Shown: in pieces, positions 33,901 to 42,987 of the stretch | How positions within the stretch are numbered: position 1 is the first letter of the stretch | How the letters are laid out: each line of letters begins with the position of its first letter | Assembly (NCBI RefSeq): GCF_017581925.1 | Contig: NZ_JAGEVG010000008.1 | Coordinates: forward strand, 118,884-182,883 | Length of the DNA stretch: 64,000 bases | From: Gelidibacter pelagius | Lineage (GTDB): Bacteria > Bacteroidota > Bacteroidia > Flavobacteriales > Flavobacteriaceae | Direction: 5' to 3' | Notes under the pieces: model-generated | Told to the model about the DNA's origin: nothing | The model's input: the letters and a program-made list of their open reading frames with translations, nothing else | Database searches by the model: none | Made by a program: the position numbers and the translations under genes

Positions 33901-36900
33901 ATGAAATCAATTGCATTTATTGATATCGAGATTGATCCAAAGAACCGAAAGATTCTTGATATTGGGAGTATCAAGGGTGATGGCAGTTCTTTTCACAAAA
34001 ATTCGATGAGTGACTTCATCCAGTTTTTGAACGGAACGCAGTTTATATGTGGACACAACATTTTGGCTCACGACATCAAGTATACTGGTAAAACACTCAT
34101 CGATTCTGGCGTTAATCCGTCAAACATTATCGACACGTTGTTTCTCTCTCCCTTACTTTTTCCGACCAAACCGTATCATGCCTTATTAAAAGACGACAAG
34201 CTACAATCAGAAGACACAAATAATCCTTTGAATGATTCCATTAAAGCAAAAGACTTGTTTTATGATGAAATTGCTGCCTTTAATGAAACTGACGAAACCC
34301 TTAAACAAATTCTCTTTTTACTGTTGAATGACAAGAATGAATTCCAGTCTTTTTTTCGTTTTATAGCATTTACAACCGAAAACAACGACATAGAACAACT
34401 TATTCGTCAAAAATTTGAAGGCGAAATTTGCAATCATGTTAACCTTCCTAAAATAATTTCAGAGTATCCCATAGAGCTTGCTTACTGCTTATCGCTTGTA
34501 AACTCATTCATTCAGTACAAAAAAATTCATTCGATCACCCCGCCTTGGGTCCTCAAAAATTACCGTGAAGTTGAAAGAATTATGTTTCGATTGCGAAACC
34601 GACCTTGCGTTAGCGGTTGTGGGTATTGTAATCAAGCTTTGGATATACATAAGGGCTTGAAAAGCTTTTTTGGTTTTGATACCTATAGAACTTATGGCGG
34701 TGAGCCGCTCCAAGAGAAAGCGGTAAAAGCTGCAATTGATAACAAATCAATATTAGCTGTTTTTCCGACTGGCGGCGGAAAATCAATCACTTTTCAAGTG
34801 CCAGCATTCATAAGTGGAGAAGCTGTCAATGGTCTAACGGTTGTGATTTCTCCCTTGCAATCGCTGATGAAAGACCAAGTTGATAATCTTGAAAAAATTG
34901 GAATTACAGAAGCCGTAACAATAAATGGCTTACTTGATCCGATTGAAAGAGCAAAATCTTTCGAACGTGTCGAAGATGGTTCGGCAACTTTGCTATACAT
35001 ATCACCTGAATCCCTTCGTTCAAAAACTATTGAACGATTGATTTTGGGCCGAAAAATTGTTCGTTTTGTTATAGATGAGGCACATTGTTTTTCTTCATGG
35101 GGTCAAGATTTCAGAGTGGACTATCTGTATATTGGTGATTTTATTAGACAACTTCAGGAGAAAAAAAATCTTGAGGATGGAATTCCTGTTTCATGTTTTA
35201 CCGCAACCGCAAAGCAAAAGGTAATTGAAGATATTTGTGAGTACTTCAAAGAAAAGCTTTCCCTTGACCTTGAAGTATATTCTTCCAAGGCATCACGAAC
35301 AAATCTTGAATACAAAGTTTTTGAAAAGAGTAATGAGGAAGAAAAATATCAGACCGCCAGAGATTTGATTGAGGAGAAGAATTGCCCAACCATCATTTAT
35401 GTTTCAAGAACTAGAAAAGCCTATCTGCTTGCAGAACGATTGAAACAGGATGGTTTCAACGCCAAGCCGTATCATGGAAAAATGGAAAAGCAAGAAAAAT
35501 CTGCAAATCAAGATTCTTTTATTAATGGTGACACCCAAATTATGGTAGCCACCTCAGCGTTTGGAATGGGAGTAGATAAGAAAGATGTTGGCATGGTAAT
35601 CCATTACGAAATTTCCGATTCACTTGAAAATTACATTCAGGAAGCAGGAAGAGCCGGTAGGGATGAAAATATTGTTGCGGATTGCTTCGTATTATTCAAT
35701 GAAGAAGACCTCAGTAAACATTTCATTCTTTTAAATCAAACAAAACTTTCCATCAAAGAAATACAACAAATATGGAAAGCCATTAAATATATTACCAAAT
35801 TCCGCTCAAAAGTATCAAACTCTGCTTTAGAAATCGCACGAAAGGCAGGATGGGATGACAATGTAGTAGAAATTGAAACCCGGGTAACGACCGCTATTGC
35901 GGCTTTAGAAAATGCAGGTTATTTGAGACGAGGCCAAAATATGCCTAGAATTTTTGCAAACAGTATCCTCTCTAAGAATTCGCAAGAGGCCATTGATAAA
36001 ATCAATGCTTCAGAACGATTTGAAGAGAAGCAAAAAGAAAAAGGAATCCGGATCATCAAAAAGCTCTTTTCAAGTAAAAACAGAAAGCAATCTAATGAAG
36101 ATCCTGCTGAGTCAAGAGTGGACTACATCAGCGATCATCTCGGAATAGTGAAAGAAGAAGTGATAAACATCGTCAATCTTCTTCGTGAGGAACATATTTT
36201 GGCCGATGCAAAAGATTTGTCTGCCTTCATCAAAAAGGGTGAAAGCAAGAACCGTTCTCTCAACATTGTTGAATCATTCGGCAAAATTGAAAATTTTCTG
36301 TTGTCGGTTTTTGAAGAGCAGGAACAAACATTTCACATCAAAGAGTTAAATGAGGAAGCCGAACATAAAGGCTGTGACGATGTATCCCCAAATAAACTAA
36401 AAACAGTCATCAATTTCTGGGCTATCAAGAATTGGATCAAGCGTCAGAACTTAGAATATTCAAAGAACCATGTTGCGGTACTTTGTCTTTATTGCAAGGA
36501 AACCCTAAAAGAGAAATTGGAGAAACGGCACGAATTAGCAAAATTCATTATAGAACTTCTCCATAGTAAAAGCCATCAGAATGTGATCCCAAATGAGATT
36601 GAAAAGGAAGAAGTATTGGTTGAGTTCTCAGTTCACGAATTAAAATCCGCTTATGAAAACCATCAAAGTCTATTCAAACATGATATTAGCATTGATGACA
36701 TAGAAGATACTCTCTTTTATCTTTCACGGATTGAGGCTATCAAAATTGAAGGTGGTTTTCTTGTGGTTTATAACCGACTTACGATTGAACGATTAGAGCA
36801 GGATAATAAAATACGCTATAAAGTTGAAGATTATCAAAAGCTGAATCAGTTTTATGAAAACAAAGTTCAGCAAATCCATATTGTTGGCGAGTATGCCAAT

Positions 36901-38727
36901 AAAATGATAAGTGATTACAAAGATGCTTTACAGTTTGTAGAAGATTATTTTCAACTCAATTACCAGTCGTTTCTCAATAAGTATTTCAAAGGTAGTCGTC
37001 AGAATGAAATCAAACGCAACTTGACACCTGCCAAGTTTAAGCAACTCTTTGGAGAACTTTCACCCACACAACTGAAAATCATAAATGACAATGAGTCTAA
37101 GCACATTGTTGTTGCTGCCGGGCCCGGGAGCGGAAAAACAAGAGTGTTGGTTCATAAACTTGCCTCGTTACTTTTGATGGAAGATGTGAAACACGAGCAA
37201 TTGCTCATGGTGACATTTTCCAGAGCGGCAGCCACCGAATTTAAAAAACGATTATTAAAACTGATTGGTAACGCTGCCAACTATATAGAGATCAAAACCT
37301 TTCATTCTTATTGTTTTGATTTATTGGGAAAGGTTGGTAATTTGGAAAAATCAGATGCGATCTTAAAAAAGACAATTGATAAAATAAAGAATAGAGAAGT
37401 TGAGCCGAGTCGGATTACCAAAACTGTTTTAGTCATCGATGAAGCACAAGACATGAACGAAGACGAGTTCAATTTGATTAGCACTCTAATGGAACATAAC
37501 GATGAAATGCGAGTCATTGCAGTGGGTGATGACGACCAGAATATCTATGGATTCAGGGGTGCAAGTTCAAAGTATCTTGAACACTTTATTAAAGCAAACC
37601 AAGCCACCAAGTATGAGCTGGTCGAGAATTATAGAAGCAAAAACAATCTTGTAGAATTTACAAATCAGTTTTTAGCAACAATTCAGCATCGTTTAAAAAG
37701 CATTCCAATAATTGCCAAACAAACCGACAATGGAAACATAAAGTTGATCCGTTATCAATGTGGTAATCTTATCACACCGCTTGTTCATGATATTCTTACC
37801 ACCGGGCTTACTGGAACTACCTGTGTGCTCACAAAGACTAATAATGAAGCACTTCAAATCACAGGACTGCTATTAAAAAAGAATATGCCAGCAAAATTGA
37901 TTCAGACAAATGACGGGTTCAGTTTATATAATCTTTTGGAAGTCAGATTTTTGTTGAATCAGCTGAATTTGAGTGATGATGTTTTTATAATCAGCGATGA
38001 TTCATGGCAAAATGCCAAACGAAAATTGATAAACGAGTTTCGCAACAGTACAAATTTGGAGGTGTGCACTAACATCATTAAGGATTTTGAAGCAACCAAT
38101 CCAAAAAAGAAATATAAATCTGATTTAGAAGTCTTTATTCGCGAATCGAAACTTGAAGATTTCTTTAATGAGAATGGTGAAATAATTTATGTTTCAACCA
38201 TTCATAAAGCAAAAGGTAAGGAGTTTGATAATGTTTTTCTGATGCTTGAATACTTTAATTCGACTACAGACGAAACCAAGAGGCAGTTATATGTGGCCAT
38301 GACTCGGGCAAAGCAGAATTTGACCATACACCTTAACACAAACATCCTCGACAATCTTTCAGCCGAAAATTTAAAACGGACAGAAGATCAGGAAATTTAT
38401 TTGCCACCAAAAGAGATGGTCATGCATTTAACTTACAAAGACGTTTGGCTCGACTATTTCCTAAAAAGACAACATTTAATTTCTCAACTCTCAAGCGGAG
38501 ATACTTTAACTCTGAAAGATGATGAATGTTTAAATACAAGCGGACAATCAATATTGAAATTTTCACAGTCCTTTTTGATACAAATTGAAAGCTTAAGGGA
38601 GAGGAATTATAAACTGAAAAGTGCAAAAGTAAATTTCATTATTTACTGGTTAAAGGAGGGAACTGAACAAGAAGTGAAAATTATGTTTCCCGAACTTTAT
38701 TTTGAGAAACAACCGAATGAAGGTTAA
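33901..38727 (+). CDS. Exonuclease-RecQ-UvrD triple-fusion DNA-processing protein
   Basis: A 1608-residue protein with three catalytic modules. Residues 1-140 form a DEDDh 3'-5' exonuclease: IAFIDIEID (D8, E10), CGHNILAHDIKY (D58) and YHALLKDD. A CxxxCxxC knuckle (CVSGCGYCNQ near 240) precedes a RecQ helicase: PTGGGKS near 290, VIDEAHCFSSWGQDF near 390, ATSAFGMGVDKKD and YIQEAGRAGRDE. A long middle part holds a second Cys pair (LCLYCKE). The C-terminal third is a UvrD/PcrA helicase: AAGPGSGKTRVLVHKL near 1071, VIDEAQDMNEDE near 1177, VGDDDQNIYGFRG, ENYRS, STIHKAKGKEFD and YVAMTRAKQNL. All key residues are present. Two opposite-family motors plus a nuclease suggest DNA end or branched-DNA processing, in repair or defence. 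Confidence 0.92.
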   Translation: MKSIAFIDIEIDPKNRKILDIGSIKGDGSSFHKNSMSDFIQFLNGTQFICGHNILAHDIKYTGKTLIDSGVNPSNIIDTLFLSPLLFPTKPYHALLKDDKLQSEDTNNPLNDSIKAKDLFYDEIAAFNETDETLKQILFLLLNDKNEFQSFFRFIAFTTENNDIEQLIRQKFEGEICNHVNLPKIISEYPIELAYCLSLVNSFIQYKKIHSITPPWVLKNYREVERIMFRLRNRPCVSGCGYCNQALDIHKGLKSFFGFDTYRTYGGEPLQEKAVKAAIDNKSILAVFPTGGGKSITFQVPAFISGEAVNGLTVVISPLQSLMKDQVDNLEKIGITEAVTINGLLDPIERAKSFERVEDGSATLLYISPESLRSKTIERLILGRKIVRFVIDEAHCFSSWGQDFRVDYLYIGDFIRQLQEKKNLEDGIPVSCFTATAKQKVIEDICEYFKEKLSLDLEVYSSKASRTNLEYKVFEKSNEEEKYQTARDLIEEKNCPTIIYVSRTRKAYLLAERLKQDGFNAKPYHGKMEKQEKSANQDSFINGDTQIMVATSAFGMGVDKKDVGMVIHYEISDSLENYIQEAGRAGRDENIVADCFVLFNEEDLSKHFILLNQTKLSIKEIQQIWKAIKYITKFRSKVSNSALEIARKAGWDDNVVEIETRVTTAIAALENAGYLRRGQNMPRIFANSILSKNSQEAIDKINASERFEEKQKEKGIRIIKKLFSSKNRKQSNEDPAESRVDYISDHLGIVKEEVINIVNLLREEHILADAKDLSAFIKKGESKNRSLNIVESFGKIENFLLSVFEEQEQTFHIKELNEEAEHKGCDDVSPNKLKTVINFWAIKNWIKRQNLEYSKNHVAVLCLYCKETLKEKLEKRHELAKFIIELLHSKSHQNVIPNEIEKEEVLVEFSVHELKSAYENHQSLFKHDISIDDIEDTLFYLSRIEAIKIEGGFLVVYNRLTIERLEQDNKIRYKVEDYQKLNQFYENKVQQIHIVGEYANKMISDYKDALQFVEDYFQLNYQSFLNKYFKGSRQNEIKRNLTPAKFKQLFGELSPTQLKIINDNESKHIVVAAGPGSGKTRVLVHKLASLLLMEDVKHEQLLMVTFSRAAATEFKKRLLKLIGNAANYIEIKTFHSYCFDLLGKVGNLEKSDAILKKTIDKIKNREVEPSRITKTVLVIDEAQDMNEDEFNLISTLMEHNDEMRVIAVGDDDQNIYGFRGASSKYLEHFIKANQATKYELVENYRSKNNLVEFTNQFLATIQHRLKSIPIIAKQTDNGNIKLIRYQCGNLITPLVHDILTTGLTGTTCVLTKTNNEALQITGLLLKKNMPAKLIQTNDGFSLYNLLEVRFLLNQLNLSDDVFIISDDSWQNAKRKLINEFRNSTNLEVCTNIIKDFEATNPKKKYKSDLEVFIRESKLEDFFNENGEIIYVSTIHKAKGKEFDNVFLMLEYFNSTTDETKRQLYVAMTRAKQNLTIHLNTNILDNLSAENLKRTEDQEIYLPPKEMVMHLTYKDVWLDYFLKRQHLISQLSSGDTLTLKDDECLNTSGQSILKFSQSFLIQIESLRERNYKLKSAKVNFIIYWLKEGTEQEVKIMFPELYFEKQPNEG

Positions 38728-39134
38728 AAAGAATGCAAGCACAAGGTGCCAACAATCACTATTATAACATGCGCTAAAAAGCTCCGAAATTTCATCAATT
38801 ACATTCAATATAATTTTAGAAAATCATAGAGTTAGTCTCTTGAGATCCGTAAAACCTAAACCGTGCCTCGCCGAACCTTTCAGAAAAAAACCTATACATT
38901 TCAAACTCATCGTCAATCTACCCAAAAGCAAATATTAGAGTACATTAAAAAAGACTAATGGGTAGGAAAACAGTATCCGGAAAATAAGTCACTTCTGCTC
39001 CCATCCGGCAAACCGAGCGACGCACCTTCTCAATTAATTTTGTATCTTTCAAATAAATAAAAGATGCCCCTGTTGGACACTTCGTACGGGCGCTTAAACA
39101 CTTCAAATCTCATAAATTAAAATGTAGCATATAT
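38728..39134. other. 407-bp gap with possible gene remnant
   Basis: No intact gene. From about 38870 to 39060 one frame reads RTFQKKTYTFQTHRQSTQKQ, then after a stop WVGKQYPENKSLLLPSGKPS, which has protein-like composition and may be a broken small gene. A TAATTTTG box at 39035-39042 could be a -7 element for the RNase HI gene. Confidence 0.3.
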
Positions 39135-39884
39135 ATGTCCGCATCAACGAAAATATGGAGTGAAATTCCAAATATTGAACTCTTTACTGATGGAGGAGCC
39201 GAACCAAATCCAGGGAAAGGAGGTTTCGGAGTGATATTATCATATAAAGGGAGGCGAAAGGAGTTTTTTAAAGGTTATAGATTAACCACTAATAACAGAA
39301 TGGAGTTAATGGGAGTAATTTTCGGACTTGAACAATTAAAGACAAAATCTAATGTTCAAGTTTTTACTGACTCCAAATATGTGATTGACGGAATTACAAA
39401 AGGTTGGGCAGAAAACTGGAAAAAAAATGGTTGGAAAAGAAAAAAAAACATACCAGCAATTAATAGCGATTTATGGGATAAATTATTAACCGTAATTTCT
39501 GAACACAATGTAGAATTTAATTGGGTTAAAGGTCATTCAGGGCATATAGAAAATGAACGGTGTGATACTCTTGCCAATAATGGGATAAACTCAAAAGAAC
39601 TTATTGAGGATATCGGATATGAACCCCAGGAATTCAGTAAAGACGACAAATCAAGTTCTAACGCAACATTTACCAAGAACAGCAAAGTTAAAATAAAAAA
39701 TGTTGGAGATGAATGTCGAAAATGTGGGGAATCTGTCATAAAGAAAACACCAAAAAACAAAAAGATTAAAGCAAATCAATCCTATTATTATGAATATTAT
39801 CTGTTTTGTCCGTCCTGCAAAACTATGTACATGACAGAGGATGGAAAAAGAGAAATAAATAATGAAAACAGATTGTTTGAATAA
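39135..39884 (+). CDS. rnhA: Ribonuclease HI with a C-terminal zinc ribbon
   Basis: A 249-residue protein. The RNase HI domain spans about residues 12-150 and keeps the catalytic set: D19 in LFTDGGAEPNPG, E57 in NNRMELMG, D79 in VFTDSKYV and D144 in NERCDTLA, with H134 in KGHSGH. It should cut the RNA strand of RNA-DNA hybrids. The tail (about 185-249) is a zinc ribbon, CRKCGES followed by FCPSCKTMYM, not usual in housekeeping RNase HI. The gene stands alone behind the large helicase fusion, in the accessory segment. It may be the cell's normal RNase HI or a specialised copy. Confidence 0.92.
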   Translation: MSASTKIWSEIPNIELFTDGGAEPNPGKGGFGVILSYKGRRKEFFKGYRLTTNNRMELMGVIFGLEQLKTKSNVQVFTDSKYVIDGITKGWAENWKKNGWKRKKNIPAINSDLWDKLLTVISEHNVEFNWVKGHSGHIENERCDTLANNGINSKELIEDIGYEPQEFSKDDKSSSNATFTKNSKVKIKNVGDECRKCGESVIKKTPKNKKIKANQSYYYEYYLFCPSCKTMYMTEDGKREINNENRLFE

Positions 39885-40129
39885 TTCTTTTTGCTAACAT
39901 TGACAAAGGTTACACAACCGATACTCCATAAAATCAAAGTTTATTATTGAAGTGCTTTTTCAATTTTTTGGAATCCCTAACTTTAAACCTTTAGACCTCC
40001 CCTTTTTACATCCAATCGGTAATTTATTCCATATCCAACTCACTTTAATACTCAAACTAATTGTGTAATTTAGCACGTCCAGTTTGAAGCTGGCAGTAGG
40101 TCCATTTTTATACTTTAAAACCCTCATGA

Positions 40130-41068
40130 ATGAAATACCGAAATAATATAGGGGCTTTGCTAATCACGGGAACACTTATCATCTCTTGCGCCTCGAATCC
40201 TTATGCCCCCACAAATAGAGTACATAAAAAGCAGGCTAAGGCACTCAGTAAAGAATTAAAAGTCCTACCTCCACCTTCACCGGGAACTACGGCCAAGTAT
40301 AATTATGCCGAAGATTGGGTGGGCACTACAAATTTCAGTTTACGAAGACCTAATTTGGTGGTCATCCACCATACCGCTCAAAACTCTGTTGACCAGACGC
40401 TTAAAACATTTACCTTGCCACGGACGCAAGTCAGCTCGCATTATGTGATTGGAAGAAACGGTGAAGTGTATCATATGCTCAACGATCTTTATCGGGCTTG
40501 GCACGCTGGAAACGGCCAATGGGGCTCCAACACCGATATCAATTCCGCCTCTATTGGTATCGAATTGGACAATAATGGATTTGAAGAGTTTTCACCATTG
40601 CAGATGGCCAGCCTCCTGAACCTTTTGGAAGATCTCAAAACTAAATATAAAATCCCGGCCGCCAACTTTATTGGCCATTCGGATATTGCACCTACCCGTA
40701 AAAATGATCCGAATAGAACGTTTCCATGGAAGTTGCTCGCCCTAAAAGGTTTTGGATTGTGGTATGATGAACCTATTGATATTATTGGTGAGCCAGTGGA
40801 AGGCAGCAGCACTGCGGTTGGAATAGAACCATCAGAATTCGGTAGCGTTAGCAACGATTCAACGCCAAGCCCTAATTCAATAAGTCAAAATCCTGAATTA
40901 TTGGATGTAAGCCCTCGGGTTGCTCTAAAAATAATTGGTTACGATGTGACCGATCTCCCCGCGGCAATCAAAGCTTTTAAACTCCACTTTATACAAACGG
41001 AAGTCGATACTACATTAACAGATTATGATTTAAAAGTGCTCAATAATCTTTATAAGAAATATTTGTAA
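40130..41068 (+). CDS. N-acetylmuramoyl-L-alanine amidase lipoprotein (AmiD-like, Amidase_2)
   Basis: A 312-residue lipoprotein (signal ending TLIISC). The Amidase_2 domain covers about residues 75-220. Zinc ligands can be placed in VVIHHTAQN and in GHSDIAPTRKNDPNRTFPW (His and the Asp of NDP); HYVIGRNGEVYHML and WHAGNGQWG are further family marks. It should remove the stem peptide from MurNAc, probably in recycling of wall fragments or remodelling. The tail (about 260-312, LLDVSPRVALKIIGYDVTDL) resembles a peptidoglycan-binding helical bundle, as in AmiD. It is monocistronic. Confidence 0.93.
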   Translation: MKYRNNIGALLITGTLIISCASNPYAPTNRVHKKQAKALSKELKVLPPPSPGTTAKYNYAEDWVGTTNFSLRRPNLVVIHHTAQNSVDQTLKTFTLPRTQVSSHYVIGRNGEVYHMLNDLYRAWHAGNGQWGSNTDINSASIGIELDNNGFEEFSPLQMASLLNLLEDLKTKYKIPAANFIGHSDIAPTRKNDPNRTFPWKLLALKGFGLWYDEPIDIIGEPVEGSSTAVGIEPSEFGSVSNDSTPSPNSISQNPELLDVSPRVALKIIGYDVTDLPAAIKAFKLHFIQTEVDTTLTDYDLKVLNNLYKKYL

Positions 41069-41494
41069 AGGACGAGATTTAAAGGAATTCCTTTTGGTCA
41101 TTGAAAGAGCGCAAGTGAGATCTCAGTACTAGGACTTTCTTCTTTACTATAACTCTGTATGGATTGCAAAACAAGGGATATAGTAGGGTATGGTTTGTTA
41201 AAACTTTAGAACACTCTCAAACGTTTAATATTACTGTTTCTTTAGATGTCGCCCCCATGAGATTGTTTGTGATAAAATATACACTTGTTACAAAGGTGTC
41301 ATCCCTTTGGGATTTTTACTATGTCCGCCACTTTGTATTATCATAAAATGTACTTCGACCCTGCTCGATCTGACAATTATGCTTAACTAAACAATATTTA
41401 ATTTAAAGAGGTTTCGACTGCGCCCAACCTGACAATTACGTTCAACCTGACATTGGATAGGCTTCGAAGTAATATTCTCTCGATTTCTATAGTA
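41069..41494 (+). repeat. 426-bp gap with dispersed repeat fragment, copy 2
   Basis: No gene was recognised. The block at 41243-41276 is the second copy of the GATGTCGCYCC repeat seen at 33598. At about 41390-41450 two similar stretches (CGACTGCGCCCAACCTGACA, then ATTACGTTCAACCTGACATT) look like a short degenerate direct repeat with the segment at 41352-41380. Confidence 0.4.
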
Positions 41495-42553
41495 TTAACT
41501 ATACGTTTTAAAAGGAGCCGCATAGGTTTTTATCGTGCGATTCTTGATCGTGCCTTCATTAAATATATTCCGTTCCATTACATGTCTGTACTTGGTCACT
41601 TCGTCTATTTCGAGAATTGGTGACAAACAGATATCGTGGGTAGCGCTTAAACGGGCCCATTCGTCCCTTGTTTTGGTTTTAAAAAGCAATTCCAAATCCT
41701 TTTTGGGAAAAATGCCATCGATCAATTCCATATCTGTTTTTCTTTTCCAGTCTGGTTTATCCACCATCTCACAGAAGGCATTCCAAAATTTAGGTTCCAA
41801 AGCTCCCAAGGCTACCCATTTCCCATCTGAACATTCGTAAACATTATAGTTGACCAGCATGCCACTTAAAATAGGTGTTTTTTTATAAGAAGCACCGCCT
41901 TGGGACATACTGTGGGCAATGGCATTTAAAGGAATGGTGGCATCGAGTAAGCTAAGATCGATATACTGTGGTTTATTTTGTAGTTTTTGAGCTAACAGAC
42001 CAGATGTACACGCCGAAATCAGCATATACGATCCGCCGGCAATATCGGCGATTTGAAAACCAGGAATAACGGGTTTCCCTTGGTTATCCCTATTCAAATC
42101 CAATAAGCCTGCCGTAGCCAAATAATTAATATCATGCCCGGCCTTTGTATGCAGATCTCCATTTTGTCCGTAGCCTGTAACCGAGACATAAACAATATTG
42201 GGGTTGATTTTTTTTACCGTCTCAAAATCCAAATTAAAACTGGCCATGGCACCCGGACGAAACTGTTCGATCAACACATCGGCAGTGGCTATTAAATCGC
42301 TTATTTTCTGATAGCCTTCTTCATTTTCATAATCGATTATGACCTGTTCCTTAGAATGGTTCATTGCATGAAACATGAGCGAACTATCTCCTATTTTAGG
42401 CTCGTAAAAACGGGTGTAATCCAATCGCTTGGGACTTTCTATTTTGATGACTTTAGCGCCCAATTGGCTTAATAAATGCGTGCCCAAAGGCCCAGGCAAC
42501 AAACGCGTGAAATCAATAATGGTAATCCCTTGCAGTGGCTTTGTTTCTTGCAT
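41495..42553 (-). CDS. Family III CoA-transferase / alpha-methylacyl-CoA racemase-like
   Basis: A 352-residue CaiB/BaiF-type enzyme. The N-terminal signature GITIIDFTRLLPGPLGTHLL and AKVIKIESP, the catalytic Asp region AGHDINYLATAGLL, and GGSYMLISACTSGLL are visible. Members either move CoA between acids or epimerise 2-methylacyl-CoA. It is the last gene of the beta-oxidation operon; its start overlaps the thioesterase stop by one base. Context favours AMACR-like racemisation of branched acyl-CoA, which makes methyl-branched chains (common in Bacteroidota) open to beta-oxidation. A CoA-transferase role is the alternative. Confidence 0.88.
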   Translation of the reverse strand: MQETKPLQGITIIDFTRLLPGPLGTHLLSQLGAKVIKIESPKRLDYTRFYEPKIGDSSLMFHAMNHSKEQVIIDYENEEGYQKISDLIATADVLIEQFRPGAMASFNLDFETVKKINPNIVYVSVTGYGQNGDLHTKAGHDINYLATAGLLDLNRDNQGKPVIPGFQIADIAGGSYMLISACTSGLLAQKLQNKPQYIDLSLLDATIPLNAIAHSMSQGGASYKKTPILSGMLVNYNVYECSDGKWVALGALEPKFWNAFCEMVDKPDWKRKTDMELIDGIFPKKDLELLFKTKTRDEWARLSATHDICLSPILEIDEVTKYRHVMERNIFNEGTIKNRTIKTYAAPFKTYS

Positions 42554-42987
42554 TAATCTTCTATTTGATGGATCTCATCTAAAATCGCTTGAGGGATTGC
42601 AATTTTTTGTTGCTTGTTATAATCGACAATTACAACTTCGTGTGTTTGTATTGCAACCAATCGGTTTTGCTGGGTACTGAAAAAGTAAGATTTTAACACA
42701 AATCGATCGTCTTTAATGGCATCGGTCTTTGTTCCAATAACTATAGTATCCGGATACACCACAGGAGCAATATACTTTACTGATTGAAACCCTAAGATTG
42801 GTGCATAGAGCATCTTTTTAGGTTCCTGATTTATAATAAAACCCATAGCTCTAAAATAATCCACTCGAGCGGTTTCTCCCCAACGTACATAATTTACATT
42901 ATTCACGTGTTGGTAGGCATCCATTTCTCCCCATTGCACAACAATAGTGGTTTGAATTTTAAAATCTGCTATAGTCACTTGGCGCAT
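42553..42987 (-). CDS. Hotdog-fold acyl-CoA thioesterase (4HBT type)
   Basis: A 144-residue thioesterase. The YbgC/4HBT motif is VVQWGEMDAYQHVNNVNYVR, with the catalytic Asp/His region DAYQHVNN and the following WGETARVDYF. It should release free acid and CoA from acyl-CoA, acting as an overflow valve in beta-oxidation. It overlaps its neighbours by one base on each side (TAATG junctions), so it is translationally coupled in the operon. Confidence 0.9.
   Translation of the reverse strand: MRQVTIADFKIQTTIVVQWGEMDAYQHVNNVNYVRWGETARVDYFRAMGFIINQEPKKMLYAPILGFQSVKYIAPVVYPDTIVIGTKTDAIKDDRFVLKSYFFSTQQNRLVAIQTHEVVIVDYNKQQKIAIPQAILDEIHQIED

Noticed and set aside
38728..39884. A retron or reverse-transcriptase system around the RNase HI gene
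   Set aside because: No reverse-transcriptase motif (such as YxDD with its neighbours) appears in any frame nearby, and no msr/msd-like structure was recognised.
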